Below are positions 11,101-23,300 of a stretch of 64,000 bases of DNA, one piece after another. The stretch's first letter is position 1. Each line of letters begins with the position of its first letter. The position numbers and the translations under genes were made by a program. The stretch comes from Euborellia annulipes (Eukaryota; Arthropoda; Insecta; Dermaptera; Anisolabididae), in assembly GCA_023213315.1 (NCBI GenBank), contig JAKCPI010013981.1, positions 1 to 64,000 of the forward strand, in the 5' to 3' direction. The notes under the pieces are model-generated. The model ran no database searches. It was not told the DNA's origin and saw nothing but the letters and a program-made list of their open reading frames with translations.

Positions 11101-13034
11101 AGATTATCCCCCCCCCGAGAAACACCTCTGGATCCGCCCTTGTATCGAGTACGTACGAAGTCAAAAGAATTTGGTCAAGCAGATGTCTCATTAAAGAGGC
11201 ACCACAAGATGCAAGAAGAAGGGCAAATTTTAGAAGAAGCTCTAGACATCCTTCCATTAGAAGTGCAAGCTAAACTTCAAAAGGAAACTCAAAGTGATCC
11301 GGCTTTAGCAATTGTACGAAATGATTAATTTTATTTTAATTAATGAACCGAACCGTTGGCTTGAAGATGATAAAAGGAATCAGTTGCTTTAAAACGGCAG
11401 ATGTCTTTGACGATGTTTGTCAAAGAAGAAATAATGTTTGAAGACGAATCGTGTAGTTATCCCTGGTTCCTTACGGTCTCATTTCCCACATCCTGGCATC
11501 CAACGGATGACGCAGCTGGCTAGAAAATATTTTTTCTGGGCCGTAATGTCGAGCGACATCGGAAATTATGTCAAGTCGTGTAACAAATGTGCTCAAACGG
11601 CTCTCAATCCTGTGAAAGTACCAGGGGTTAAGCCCTTGGCCGTGGTCTCGAATACATCTCGACTATGCCGGTCCAATTAGAGGTCGTTCAATTTTAGTAA
11701 TTTCGGATAGTTTCTCAAATTTTTGGACGCTCGCTCAATGGATCCACGACGTCTTCAGTTTCCACAATTCGATACCTTAAACAGATTTTCAAGATCTTTG
11801 GACCGCCGGAATCTATTGTAACTGATAATGGACCGCAGTTTACGTCGATAGAATTCGCAAGTTTCGCTAATTCATCTCCGTTCCCCTCCTAGACATTTTG
11901 AAAAGGGAGCAAAGATAGTCGTGGAGTTAGTTGATTGATGGTGTTGGATTTGGTAGGAAAGGCGATTGTGCGGATCAAGGTGGGGGAAAAAGTGTTATTG
12001 AGACATAAGAATCAGGTTTCGAAGCGTGTGTTGTCAAGGACGCCATGGATACACCTACTTCAACCATTCCATGGAAAGCTGATGCTCCTGTGACCGATTC
12101 CCCTGTTGCTCTGTCATTTGAAGATGTTGCTCCCGAAGATACCCCTGTTGAAACTTATCATGATTCTGGCCCTAAAGATGTCTCTGCTGATGATGAAGCC
12201 TTTGAACCCGTACCTTCTTCCGAAGCGGTCATTCCTTCTGCTTCTGCCTTCTTCCGCTTCCTCGCGACTTCGGCAGAGAAGTCCGATTAATTAAAAAAGG
12301 AGAGATACTGAGTGATTGATGTGTATTCTTTGTTGTATAATGTTTGTTTGTCTTGTTTTGAAGTCGAAATAAATGTTGATTTGTGTAACTGGTGCTCCTG
12401 ACACCTGGGATTGCAAAAATATAGTAGAAAAATTCTTGAAAAATGTTTGTTTATTTACTCTAGAATATTGAAGCTTACTTCATGTTAGTAAAATAAAACA
12501 AAGAATATAAAAAAGCTAATTTTAATGATAATTTTACAAGTGCCTTTCATCTACTTGTTGAACATTTTTTTAACCTAAATCAGAACCGACCTTAATGAAA
12601 TTTTAGTTACCATATTCTAGACTTTAGCTGGCCCTATCAGATTCCACCACCCACCTAGCTAGCACAATCAAGGTTCAAATTCGTTCGTCTCGGCCTACTA
12701 GCCTCTCATGCTGTGCTGCAATTATGGGATCAAAGAAGTGTCTGAATTCCATCAATCAACTTATTCTATTTAAATCAAATTACATCACATAAATTCGGAG
12801 GAATGACGGGGAGAGAAAGAAAGAGGTGATAAAAAATAATTCTTACTTTCTTCGAAGAAATCCAAACACTGAATCAAGAAAATCATAAAGAGTTCCTTTT
12901 TTTTCCCATAAAGTTCTCAATAGACGATCTTCATCATCATTTTTTGTATGCATCTTATGCACTAGTTGGCTGCTTTTATTTATTTTGACTAAAATTTCAT
13001 GGCATCTTTGTTTCTTAGACACCTGTCGCGTCAT
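8128..13034 (-). CDS. NUDCD3: NudC domain-containing protein 3-like co-chaperone
   Basis: Small cytosolic Hsp90-linked co-chaperone of the NudC family, which supports dynein and other protein folding. Exons on the minus strand: 13034-12847, 9500-9391, 9328-9238, 8567-8376, 8313-8128 (TAA at 8130-8128), about 255 residues. The N-terminal exon carries the family segment TLYDFLDSVFGFLRR. Then comes NGYSWSQTIQDLDIQ, which opens the CS (p23-like beta-sandwich) domain, followed by YVPKYVKKSNSVKINIS, FFWSLEPAKVIL and HLEKIKERWWDAL. The WSLEP and VPKYVKK wording fits NUDCD3 better than NUDC itself. Phases agree except exon 2 to 3, where the conserved reading requires a one-base frame change inside exon 2 (near 9430); probably a sequence error. 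The C-terminal tail is shorter than in relatives, so a last exon may be missed. Intron 1 (9501-12846) contains the LTR element. Confidence 0.82.
9501..10080. repeat. Arm fragments of the AAAAAGGT-type TIR family inside NudC intron 1
   Basis: 9630-9790 and 9820-9985 resemble the ends of the TIR elements at 24580-26180 and 43500-44275. Shared words are CATTAATATTGGCAAC, TTTTTCAGG, CTTTATTATTCTAAAAAAGG and TGGAAGAAAT. Two diverged partial copies lie in a row. No gene is seen. Confidence 0.5.
10082..12403 (+). mobile_element. Degenerate short-LTR Ty3/gypsy (Mag-like) retroelement
   Basis: Two related end repeats (10082-10166 and 12309-12403) share TGAGTGATTGATGTGTATTC, an AATAAA and TGGTGCTCCTGAC; they are only about 85-95 bp, as in the Mag clade. 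Directly after the first lies TGGCGCAGTCGG (10169-10180), a primer-binding site of the tRNA-Ser type used by such elements. A purine tract (12291-12306) precedes the second. Between them are broken pieces of pol: an RNase H segment with the AADAS motif (about 10545-10740), an integrase zinc-binding segment with HPGIQRM and a following CXXC (about 11490-11600), integrase core pieces around 11690-11870, and an acidic Pro-rich tail (12045-12290). Stops, frame changes and loss of gag, protease and most of the reverse transcriptase make it inactive. Confidence 0.8.
10879..11142. mobile_element. hAT-type MITE nested in the LTR element
   Basis: The 8-bp direct repeat TATCGAGT lies at 10871-10878 and 11143-11150. 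The ends are inverted: CAAGGGCGGATAC on the left, GGATCCGCCCTTG on the right. Long G and C runs lie just inside both ends. It interrupts the retroelement pol remains and so is younger. A related, less complete copy begins CAAGGGCGGATACAAG at 32549. Confidence 0.85.
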
Positions 13035-13154
13035 CAAAAGTGTCGGGAAATAAATTTATATTGGCTCCAAATGCACAAAGCTCACATGGTATGGCGCACC
13101 AGGTTACTCTCGTGTACCATACTTTAACCACACACTCTTATTTCAAGCGGGAGA

Positions 13155-13840
13155 AACAAGGTGAAAAATCTGGTGTGACTAGTCGCACAGCACACAACTC
13201 TCTCTTATCTTCGGTAATCCAAAGTTGTGTTCTGTGCTTGTCACACCAGATTTTTTGTGTCGACATATATTTATTCTCCGACAGTACGGTACATTCGATT
13301 GTCAAGATTTTTTTTTTTTAACACACACTTTTTTCTCATTCAGGCTCACACACCCATACACATAGTCTTTTCGGCATTTGGTATCCAAATGGCTTAAATA
13401 AAATCATCGGTCTGTCTGGGGTCCGAACCCGCGACTTTTGGTATACGAAGTTAGCACGCTAACCCCTACACCAAGCCCCGAGGGCGATTTTCAAGATGTA
13501 AAATTTATAAGTTTGGGAAAATATTTATATTGTGTTAACATGGCACCCATTTCGCCAATCTTTCCTATGAAGTACAAGAATAAAATAAAATAAGAGTAAA
13601 TTGGTCTTCAGGGGATTTCAATGGCAAAATGAGAAAATACATTTTTAAAAAGCATCTAAAAAATAATTGATTTTTGAATTTTAATCAAAATCGTTAGAGC
13701 GAATTTTGACAAAATCAAATAAAATTGAACAAGTAGTAGTAAAGTACTAGTTCTCTTTGGCTTATTTTCACAACTTAAGGGCGTGCCTAACCTACGGTAA
13801 ATATAAAATTTAAATAAATTTTAAACGCATTTCCCGGATG
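13155..13840 (+). repeat. ATCTGGTGTGAC repeat split by a SINE
   Basis: The opening palindrome is at 13164-13253 (AAAATCTGGTGTGACTAG out, GTCACACCAGATTTTT back). The AAGATGTAAAATTTATAAG module at 13492 continues the repeat after the SINE at 13309-13484. It lies between the NudC-like gene start and the Cys-rich gene stop. Confidence 0.65.
13309..13484 (-). mobile_element. tRNA-derived SINE with target duplication
   Basis: On the minus strand it has a tRNA-like head: box A-like TTGGTGTAGGGGTTAGC and box B-like GCGGGTTCGGACCCC, then a body ATTTAAGCCATTTGGATACC and a tail ending in an A run (T run on the plus strand at 13309). It is bracketed by CGATTGTCAAGAT (13296-13308) and CGATTTTCAAGAT (13485-13497), a 13-bp target duplication with one mismatch. 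A second, headless copy in the plus orientation lies at 13842-14045. Others are at 28670-29060, 42115-42195 and 62162-62429. Confidence 0.8.
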
Positions 13841-14394
13841 TGTGCTAAAAAAGCACAATGCGCCCGAACTCGTCCGTCTCAATAATGGATACCAAATGGC
13901 TTAAATAAGAATGCCTGAACCCTAAATATACTACATATATATTCAATAACGGTTATTGTCAAAAGTTGTCCGGCCTGAGTTGCCGAAAAGACAGTGTGAG
14001 TGTGAATGAGAAAAAGTGTGAGTGTTTTTTAATATAAAAAAAAAGAAAAAAACTGCTCCAAGGAACTCAACTTCTATAGCGCAACAATGAATATACAAAT
14101 ATCTCTATTCTTTGGTTGGCCACTCGGAAAGAGAATATAGGCCTACAGTATAAATAGGGCAAAGTTTCGTGGTCCATCTATTGATAATAATGTTTCTATA
14201 GTTATCGAGTTTAACCTATAAGAATCTATTTTTTCCTCTTTTTTTATACGGCTAACATGTTATTTATTATCTCACTAATCGTATCTTTTTTAAAATTAAA
14301 ATTAGGTATCGGCCATCACTAATAGACTTTGAGCTACGACTAAAGTTAATGCCTGGATAGGCAATTAAAAATAACAATTTCTTTTATAGTAAAT

Positions 14395-17300
14395 TTAATA
14401 ACAGCCACCACAAGGATTACAAGGGTTACAACAAGTTTCCATCCAAGAACAGCATGGATCCCAACAAGTGTTATAGGGTTGATTACAAGAGACATTGCAA
14501 GGCGGATTGCACGTACAGGGCGGGCTAGGTGGCCTGCAAGGTGGACTTGGAGGCGGGCAGATGGACTGATCATCTGTTACAAAAAGAAATTCAATAGTAT
14601 TAGGGTATTAACGTATTAATAGAAAAAAATAATGTGTTGTTACCTTGGCACATGATGGGTTGATAAATAAGCGAGCCTCCATATCCACCCGCTTGTTTGT
14701 CATCCTTTTTCTCCTCCCCTTCTGCTGCTGTCGTTGTCACTTCATGGCCTATTGACAAATATTAAATTTAATAATTAGTACGCCTGGGGCTAATAACTAT
14801 CTTGTAAATAACTAGGTCGTTATAAATAACCAACCCCCCTGAAAAAAAGCAGGATAAAAGCTTATATTTCATATTTTTTAATGTTTTAGAAAAAGAAGAA
14901 AAAACTAAACTTTTAAATTTTATCTCAATTTGATTCTAGAAGAAGTATTTTTTATGGTTAATAAAGAAAAAAACAACAACAAAATTTGGATTAAAACATT
15001 TTGAAAGCATCTCATCTTATTTTTGAATTTAAAAATATCTAAAAAAATAAATACTAATAAGTATAGAGGTACTGAATCTTGTTTTAGTTTGAATTTGATG
15101 AATTATATTTGAGTTTCCTTTTTCACTTGTGCATGCGCACCCGAGTTATTTACAGTTAGTTTCAGCTATTTTTTACGCGACTGATGGAAGCCCAAATAAT
15201 AATATTAAAATGTAAATATTTAAAAACAAACGCTTACCAGTCTTCCTTCCTCTTCCATCTCTCCCTGAAAAAGAAAAAAAGAAAATAATATAATTTTACG
15301 TAGAAAGAAAGGAAAGTAGAGAGAAGAGGCATGAGGGCATGACATACCTTTAGTTTTCTTTTTGGTTGCCTTGTAGATGTCATTTGCGTTGACCTGCGTG
15401 CCCAACGTCTTCAAGACAGGATCCACCTTTTTGGGTTCAAATGACCCAGGGGCAAGGAATTCGATTTCTAATTCGCTTGAGGAATCAGATGCACATTCAG
15501 ATCCATCCTCTCTATGACATCCTGGGATCTTGAATTGCAAAGGAACTGCTTCCGTTTCAGAATTAATATTCACTGGATGCATCGAGATATAATAATCTCC
15601 GTTGCGACGGTGGAGGTGAAGTGTCGGCCGCACATTCATTTCAGCCTAAAAATAAACAATCATTTTGTTTAGAAATCTCTTCATTTAATAGCAAATAATC
15701 GAGATATGAAACTTGCAGAGAGGGAGGAAGAGGGAGAGGGAGAGAGGAAAATTCCTCCTTTACATTTTTATAAACATAATTAATTTAATATAAATAAAAA
15801 TGTTTATCTTATCTCTTTGCAAATTAGAAGAAAATTAATCTCTTTGACTTGACTGACTTCCTTTTTATTTACCTTTCCAGTTCCATCGCGTTTTGGTCCA
15901 CGAGTTCGGACCGATGTCTTGGACTCATTGCCCCAGAGTGATCGGCGTCCGCGAGTTGCAATTGGTGGGATTTCTTTCCCCTCCATAATCATCATGACTG
16001 TTTTTGCAATAGAGCCTGGTCTCCAGCCTGGTCGGAACTTCAATCCGCAAACGGTCTCTCGAATATTCCACAGCCAGCCCATGTTATTTGGAACATGAGG
16101 GTATTGTTCTAAGCAGGTATGATGTCCAATATGTATGCCAGGATATTTCAAACCAATTTTATTCACGTATCTATTGAATGGATATCACACAGAAATTAAT
16201 GCTTGATTAGTTGTATAAAGGGGCGTCTAGACACGTAACTGCAAACTTGACAAGCATGCATGTGCAATCTTTTTGTTCAAGAAAATTGTAGCGTTTGTGC
16301 GCATGCATTTTAATTGTGCAAGCCGCTTGATGCTCCACTGAATTTTAATCATGCACAAGCAAATTTGCGCAAGCAAAACTCTCCGCCATTTTTTATAAAT
16401 GTCTTGACATTTGATATTTATTTAAACTCATTTAAAATTTTAATTTAAATATTAATTATTGTGTCTTTGTTTAAAGCAAGTATTTTTTGTGATCTTCGAA
16501 TAAATTTTTAAATAAGTTTGACAGTTTTTAGGTTAATTTTCGGCATAAGCTTTTGCTTGAACAAGCATGCTTGTGCCTTGTGGCGCTGAAAGAAATTTGT
16601 GCATGATTGTACAAAAAGATTGCACATGCATGCTTGTCAAGTTTGCAGTATGTTTGTAGCCGCCTTAAGAAGTTCCTAAAGTTCTGCCCATGCCTAAATT
16701 CCGCCTTGACACCTTACTTAAAGACGACTAATGATTATCAACCAGCTCTGAGGATGGTCGGTCCGCTTTTGGATTAATTTGTTAAATCGAAAAACAATAG
16801 CTGCATTTCCCCTCTCCAATACGAGATCACAGCTATTGTTTAAATAAATAAAATAAAATTTTATTTAGTCATTTCCAGATGATTATTTTTGTTATTTTAT
16901 TTTCAAATAATAATCTTTTAGTTTAATCTTTTACTGTAGCTAAATACGATGGATAAATTCTACCTTCCTCGGAAAAAATCGTGCCTTGGTCTCTTCTTTT
17001 TTGAATAACCACCCGAATGCGTTTTCTTCGCAGCTTTCTTATGTTTCTTCGCCTTTTTTCCTTCTCCATCGTCTGCATCGCCTTCTTTTCTAAAATAAAT
17101 TGATTGACTAGTTTTTTCTATTCCAATCAAACATCAAATGAACTAACTAAAAAAATTTAAAATGTCCGAGTGTCTCCTTTGAATATGATCTAGGAGCAAT
17201 CATCGCTCTGTTTGCTGCACCCTTGCGTCAGTGTGATGATCGCTCTTAGATCATATTCTTTTATTAGGTTCCAAATCATAGGAGAGACTCTGACATTTTA

Positions 17301-20300
17301 CATTTTTTAAGTTAGATCATTTGGACCTTTGGCCAGTTGCTAAAAATTTTACGTAGCCATTTAAATAATTAAGGGATATTCTACTGCAGCGTTTTCCAAA
17401 CTGGAGGCGCGCCTCCCTAGGGAGTCAAAGGGGAGGCGCGAATATTAGCCACAACGAGCAATTTTCCAAATCATTGCTAAAGTTTTATAAATAAAATAAT
17501 ACGAGAATTTATAATTTTTAGCCACCCGGCGGACAAAAACCAGACAACATGAGACGCTCTCTGTTTATATATATACTCTGGTTTTAGCTATAAAAATTTT
17601 TGTGTTTGTAAATGGGAGGGGGAGGCGTATTACGATTAAATATTTTTAAGGGAGGCGCGGTAACATAAAGTTTGGAAACCACTGCTCTACTATAATATAC
17701 AAAAAAAAAAAGAAAAAAGAAAAGGAAATGAATAAGTTGTTCAAACCCGGTAGTCAATAGCAAAAATCGCTGGGGGGTTCTTTAAAAAAAAAAATAAATA
17801 ATTTCGTCTTTCTGTTGCTATCTGGTCAAAGTTGGCAGGTAATTTGCAGCTGGGTAAATTACACTGCTATTTACTAGTAAATAACTACCTTGTAAATAGC
17901 TGTAAATAACCAATCCCCTAAACAAAAGGTTAAAAGCTTTTATTTTACATTTTTGAATGTTTTAGAGGATTGACGATGTTGTTTTATTTTTATTTAGTGA
18001 ATGATATAATCAAATGTTAATAGAATAATTGAAAAATTAAATTCAAAAATTAAATGTGGTAACCCCCAGAAATCAATCATCGTGTGGAACGTCCCCCCGT
18101 AGCCATCGCGACTTTGTAATTTAAAATATATACGAGTATAATAAATGGAAAAGAGCAAGTAGAGGTGCAGCAAATAAAGAGAGCGTTTGGATGCCAAATG
18201 CCGAAAAGGAGACGTTTGGGATAAAATTTATTCGTCCATCCTCAGTCCTCGTTGGCTTATAAACTAATTAGGCACAAAGTTGTCATTGTTGTTTTGGCAC
18301 GAATTTGTGCGCATGTATATTTTTTTATAAAAACAGGCGAGTGTCAATGCTCTGTGAGAGTCTATAAGATAATTCGTGGCACGACAACAATGACAACTTT
18401 GTGCCTAGTTAGTTTATAAGCCAACGAGGCCTGAGGAGGGACGAATACATTTTGTCCGAAACGTCTCCTTTTCGGCATTTGGCATCCAAACGCTCTCTTT
18501 ATTTGCTGCACCTATATTTGCTTTCTCTTCAACTTATATATAATATATAATAAAGTCATACCCCTAAATGGCCTCAGTAGCCAAAAAGGGTTAAAAAAAA
18601 CAAAATTTGGATTAAAACATTTTAAAAGCAACTCATCTTATTTTTGAATATAAAATTATCTAAAAAAAGAAATATAAAATGTAAAATTAATAAGTATGAA
18701 TGTACTGAATCTTGTTTTTGTTAGAATTTGATAAATTTTATTTGAGTTTCCTTTCTCGAGGGGTTTGCGCATGCGCACCCGTGTTATTTACGTAAATAAC
18801 TGTTGTTTGCAGTTACAAGATTTTTGTAAATAACTACAAAATCTTGTAAATAACCCAACTTTGTATCTGGGATACCCCACCATCTATCTTTTTCCCTCTT
18901 AATGGCATCTTTATTAATTTTTAAAATAGAAATAGATTGGATGGCTTGGGAAGGCTCCCTTCCCAGGAACAGCAGCTAGGTGAAAATAAACTTTATATTT
19001 TGTTGCCGGCGTTTCGAGAGCTTTTCGCACTCATTTTCAGGGCCTATGGTAACCTAACAAGTTTTATTTCAGTAATTAATAATACAAAACTCTTTAAAGT
19101 TTACTTAAACCACGCAAAATTGTCAAAAATAAGTACAAGTGGTGTGGTACTGCATGTTATTATCATGTTTAAACATGATTGTATCGGTTTGTATCGTCAT
19201 AAATGTGTGCAAATATACAAAAACTAATTTAACAACAAACTCTGCGACCGAAACTGCATTAAAACAGCAAGTGATGAATTTTAATATTTTTCTTTTCCTT
19301 TAAATACATTTATTCTTATTTTTAAGGACGGCAAGGTTAGTGACATTGAAATGCTTATTGACTATATTTTACAAAGCAATACAAACATGTTTAAACATGA
19401 TAATAACATGCAGTACCACACCACTTGTACTTATTTTTGACAATTTTGCGTCGTGTAAGTAAGCTTTAAAGAGTTTTGTAATATTAATTACTGAAATAGA
19501 ACTTGTTAGGTTACCATAGGCCCTGAAGATGAGTGCGACTAGCTCTCGAAACGCCGGCAACAAAATATAACCTAGCTGCTGTTCCTTCCCGTCAATCATC
19601 AGCTATCCATTTCAAGAAATTTTAATTATAAATTGATCTAAAAATAAAAACAAAAAATATCGTTTCTACTTTGTTTTCGCTGCATCCTCGCGTTTTCCAT
19701 CTCCAGCAGAATCCGTCTTGTTGCCTAATTTCGGATCTCGTCCACAATAATCCCTGCCCCATTTTGGAGTGTATTGCTCTCTCGTGTGGCATACGCATTC
19801 GCCATCGAAGGCTTCATAGGGCTCTTTCGGGCCCATTCCTTTGGGCCGAAGCGGTTTTACCGGGGAGAAATCGTATAGCGTCTCCAATCCACCCCAATCC
19901 TAAATTAATAAAAAGAATTATTATTATTATTTAATTTGTGAATTTGTATTTGTATTTTGTGTTTAGACACAGCCACGGACGATTTGTGTCTTTAAGCAAG
20001 TTTTTTTTTATACAGTAGAACCGAGTAATTCGCATTACAAGCAAAACAATCTTCGAAAGGAGTCGGTGCTGAGGGAGGGGACATCCTCCTTAGCATTGAA
20101 GAGGTTGGATAAAAGGAACCAGAAATTAGGATTAGTTCACTAGCTAGAAACAAGCGCAGGAGGAAGAGTTAGAGATAGGAAACTTCAGGCCGGGTGTGTC
20201 TTCGTGCATTTAAGCACCTCGGGTAAAAAAGGGGTCCGATAGGAATTTAAATAATAATAATAATAAAACAAGAAAACAAATGAAAAAATGACTCGCTTAA

Positions 20301-23300
20301 CGAGTGTCGAGGAGAGGGGAAGTCCCGGATTGGGGGCAGCGAGTATGATTCTGGTACGAATTATGCGAGGTTCCACTGTAATTTTCTTTATTATCGTCTC
20401 ACACTATATATATATGTATATTTTTTTTTTTTGTAAATATTCAATTCTTTTGACGCGAATTAATTTGATCGAATATTTGCTTCAAGTAAATTGAAGAAAT
20501 TCGAAGTTTGCAGGTATCAAGCAACAAAAGAATTCTTTTACAGCCTACTTACGGCACAATCACAAATATTATCTTGATCACTCTCATAAGACTCATCATC
20601 AGCGTTCATCAGCTTTTTGCAAGCGCAAGTTGCACCCTCAGGATCATCGGAATCGGCTTCGTATCCGCCACATCCCCCTGGACATGGCCGTCTCCCTTCC
20701 AGTTTTGGAGGTTTCAATGTCCATTGATAAGCCGGACTCAATGCTCCAGTTGTGTCATAACGCACAGGTGGATGTTGCTTATCAGGGTCATAGATATTGC
20801 CCATAAAAGCGGGACTTAAGGCTCCCGTGGTGTCATAACGAACAGGGGGATGCAACCTTGGCATCGGCAAGCGCAATTTATCCCCCATGAATGCTGGAGA
20901 AAGCTTTCCTGTTGTGTCGTACCTTGAAATAAAAATAAATGTACACAGCACTTGTATGTGTGACTTGTCACCAAAGAGTAACAACTTACCTTATAGGGAC
21001 CTTATTATCTGGCTTGTCCGGTGTGTCGTGACATGTATCAGGACAACATGGCTCAGCTTCTGGATAGGAGATTTCATAAACATTGCATGAAATGGGACAT
21101 GGTATTGTAACGTTTGGCGTAGGCGGCCAATTTTCAGATCCTTTTAGAGGCGGTGGACACGGATTGGTAGGCGGTGGAGGAGGACACGTGCCAACCGGGC
21201 AGTAACTAAAAAAATTCAAAACTGTTAGGGTGATGGTCACCAAATTTAAAGTTTCCCCTAGAGTTTTTAAGAAATAAATTCATATTAAGGGGAAGCTTTT
21301 TATTTGAGACATTTTATTTTATAATTAAATTTTTACTACATACATTTTGATCAAAACATTTTTTAATATTAAATAATAAGAATATTTATTCAGTCACGGC
21401 AAATTAGATCCCTTAATTATATATTCATTGGACTCTATCTTTAATAAGGGCTTTGACCATCTTCCAAATATGTTAAGCGGCCCATACACACACAGAGTTA
21501 AACTGCGCAGCTTATCACGTGTGACGTCACTTCTGAACGATAAATTGAGAAAACTGCGCGGTTCACCCAAGGTTTTTGTGCAGCCAAGCTGCCTGAACAA
21601 AAGTTTCTACTTTTGCACAGATTAACTGCGGAGTTTCCTCAGTTTATCGTTCAGTTTCTGCAGTTGGAGCGTGTAGCCCATGTGAATATTTCTGTTGCAT
21701 AACCATCAAAAAAGATGCCTTTCTTAGTTTCATCGAGGTCTATCATAATTTGCCCGAACGTGGGAGGTGTCTTGCATCGCATATTCAAATCGCGGCATAC
21801 GAAGTACAGCGCCTTGCTGCTCTTCTGTTTTCTATCCATGTTAGGGAGAGGGAGAGATCCACAGCTTTTCTGAGAATTTTTCGATACACACTGCAAGAAA
21901 AAGCTGAGAGAACAGAGAGCAGAACTAATGGAAAAACTGAAGTAGCCCACACGTCTTCAGTTCAGATAACTGTACAGTTTTTTGCACAGGAAAACTGGGC
22001 AGTAAAACTGTGTGTGTACGGGTCGCTTTAACGGGTAAAAAAATATCTGTAGAATGGGAATTCTGGAAATGTTGGATAATTTTTTTGAAAAGCGGGACTC
22101 TAACGCGAGTTTTATTGAAATTTCCGATCTATAATCTAAACGTAGCTATTAGCTACTATAGGATTATATCCAATTCCTCCACCTTCTTAAGAGTCATGAA
22201 TTTATTCCATCAATCACAATAAATTAAATATATTACCCCATTCCTGGACATCTGGGGCCAAGTGGAGGGATAACACAGCCATAAGGAGGCTTTGGAGCGC
22301 ATGGACTACATGGCGGAGGTTCGTAGTTTGGAGGTGGACATTCGCCTCCTGCAGCAACAGTATTTGCAACATACTCGTCTACTGGTTGAGCTTCTTGTGA
22401 TTGTTTTGATGACCTTTGTTCTTGTGCTCCAAGTACATGTTGAACTTGCACTACATTTATTCAAGAAAAATGTAAAAATCAAGGTTCTTATCTGAGTAGA
22501 AGATTATTTTTAGCTGAATAAATAAAATTCCCCCAATTAATCCCATTTAGTGATATTTTCACGGTCATCCCAGTTTGATATCCTAAAGCAGTTGCACCTG
22601 TTAGAACCAGTCACCCTAAATAAGGCCGTTCAAAAGACATACAAGAGCAAATGTAACAGTGGAAAATCATATTATTGGCTACTTTAAGCATATTAGATTT
22701 ACATTGACATTAATTAAAATAACTATCCATTAATAAATGAAGAACTAATCTCGATTTCGAATTAACTTGATCCCGGATCTTGGGGACATTTAGAAATTTG
22801 CACTGACTCCTAATCGATCTTGACTTGGCTTTAATTAAAATATTGAAATGAAATATTAACATTAAAATGGAAAATAACAATAAATACCTGCTTGTGGGTA
22901 GTCATCATATGGCATATAATCCATTTTATATTTTCTTGATTTTGGGGCTTCTTTCGTTAAATATGGATTTGGAGGGCATTGATTGGAGCTTGGTTTCGGA
23001 GGATTACAAGGAGGAGGACTGGGTGTATAAGGGCATATTGGAGGAGGACAGAGTCCTCCAATTCCTGGTGGTGAAGGGCAATTTTGAGCACAACAACATG
23101 TTCCTCCGCCACAGGAAGTAGTGCATTTTCCTGGTCCTGGGCAAGGAGGAGGAGGAGGAGGACAGTGACCAGAACCGGGAGGACAGTGGCCAGAACCAGG
23201 AGGACAGTGACCAGAACCAGGAGGACAATGTCCAGATCCTGGAGGACAATGGCCGGACCCTGGAGGACAGTGACCAGATCCTGGAGGACAGTGACCAGAA

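Noticed and set aside
11438..11680. Stand-alone host gene with an HPGIQRM zinc segment
   Set aside because: It is the integrase zinc-binding piece of the degenerate LTR element, flanked by broken pol pieces and both end repeats.
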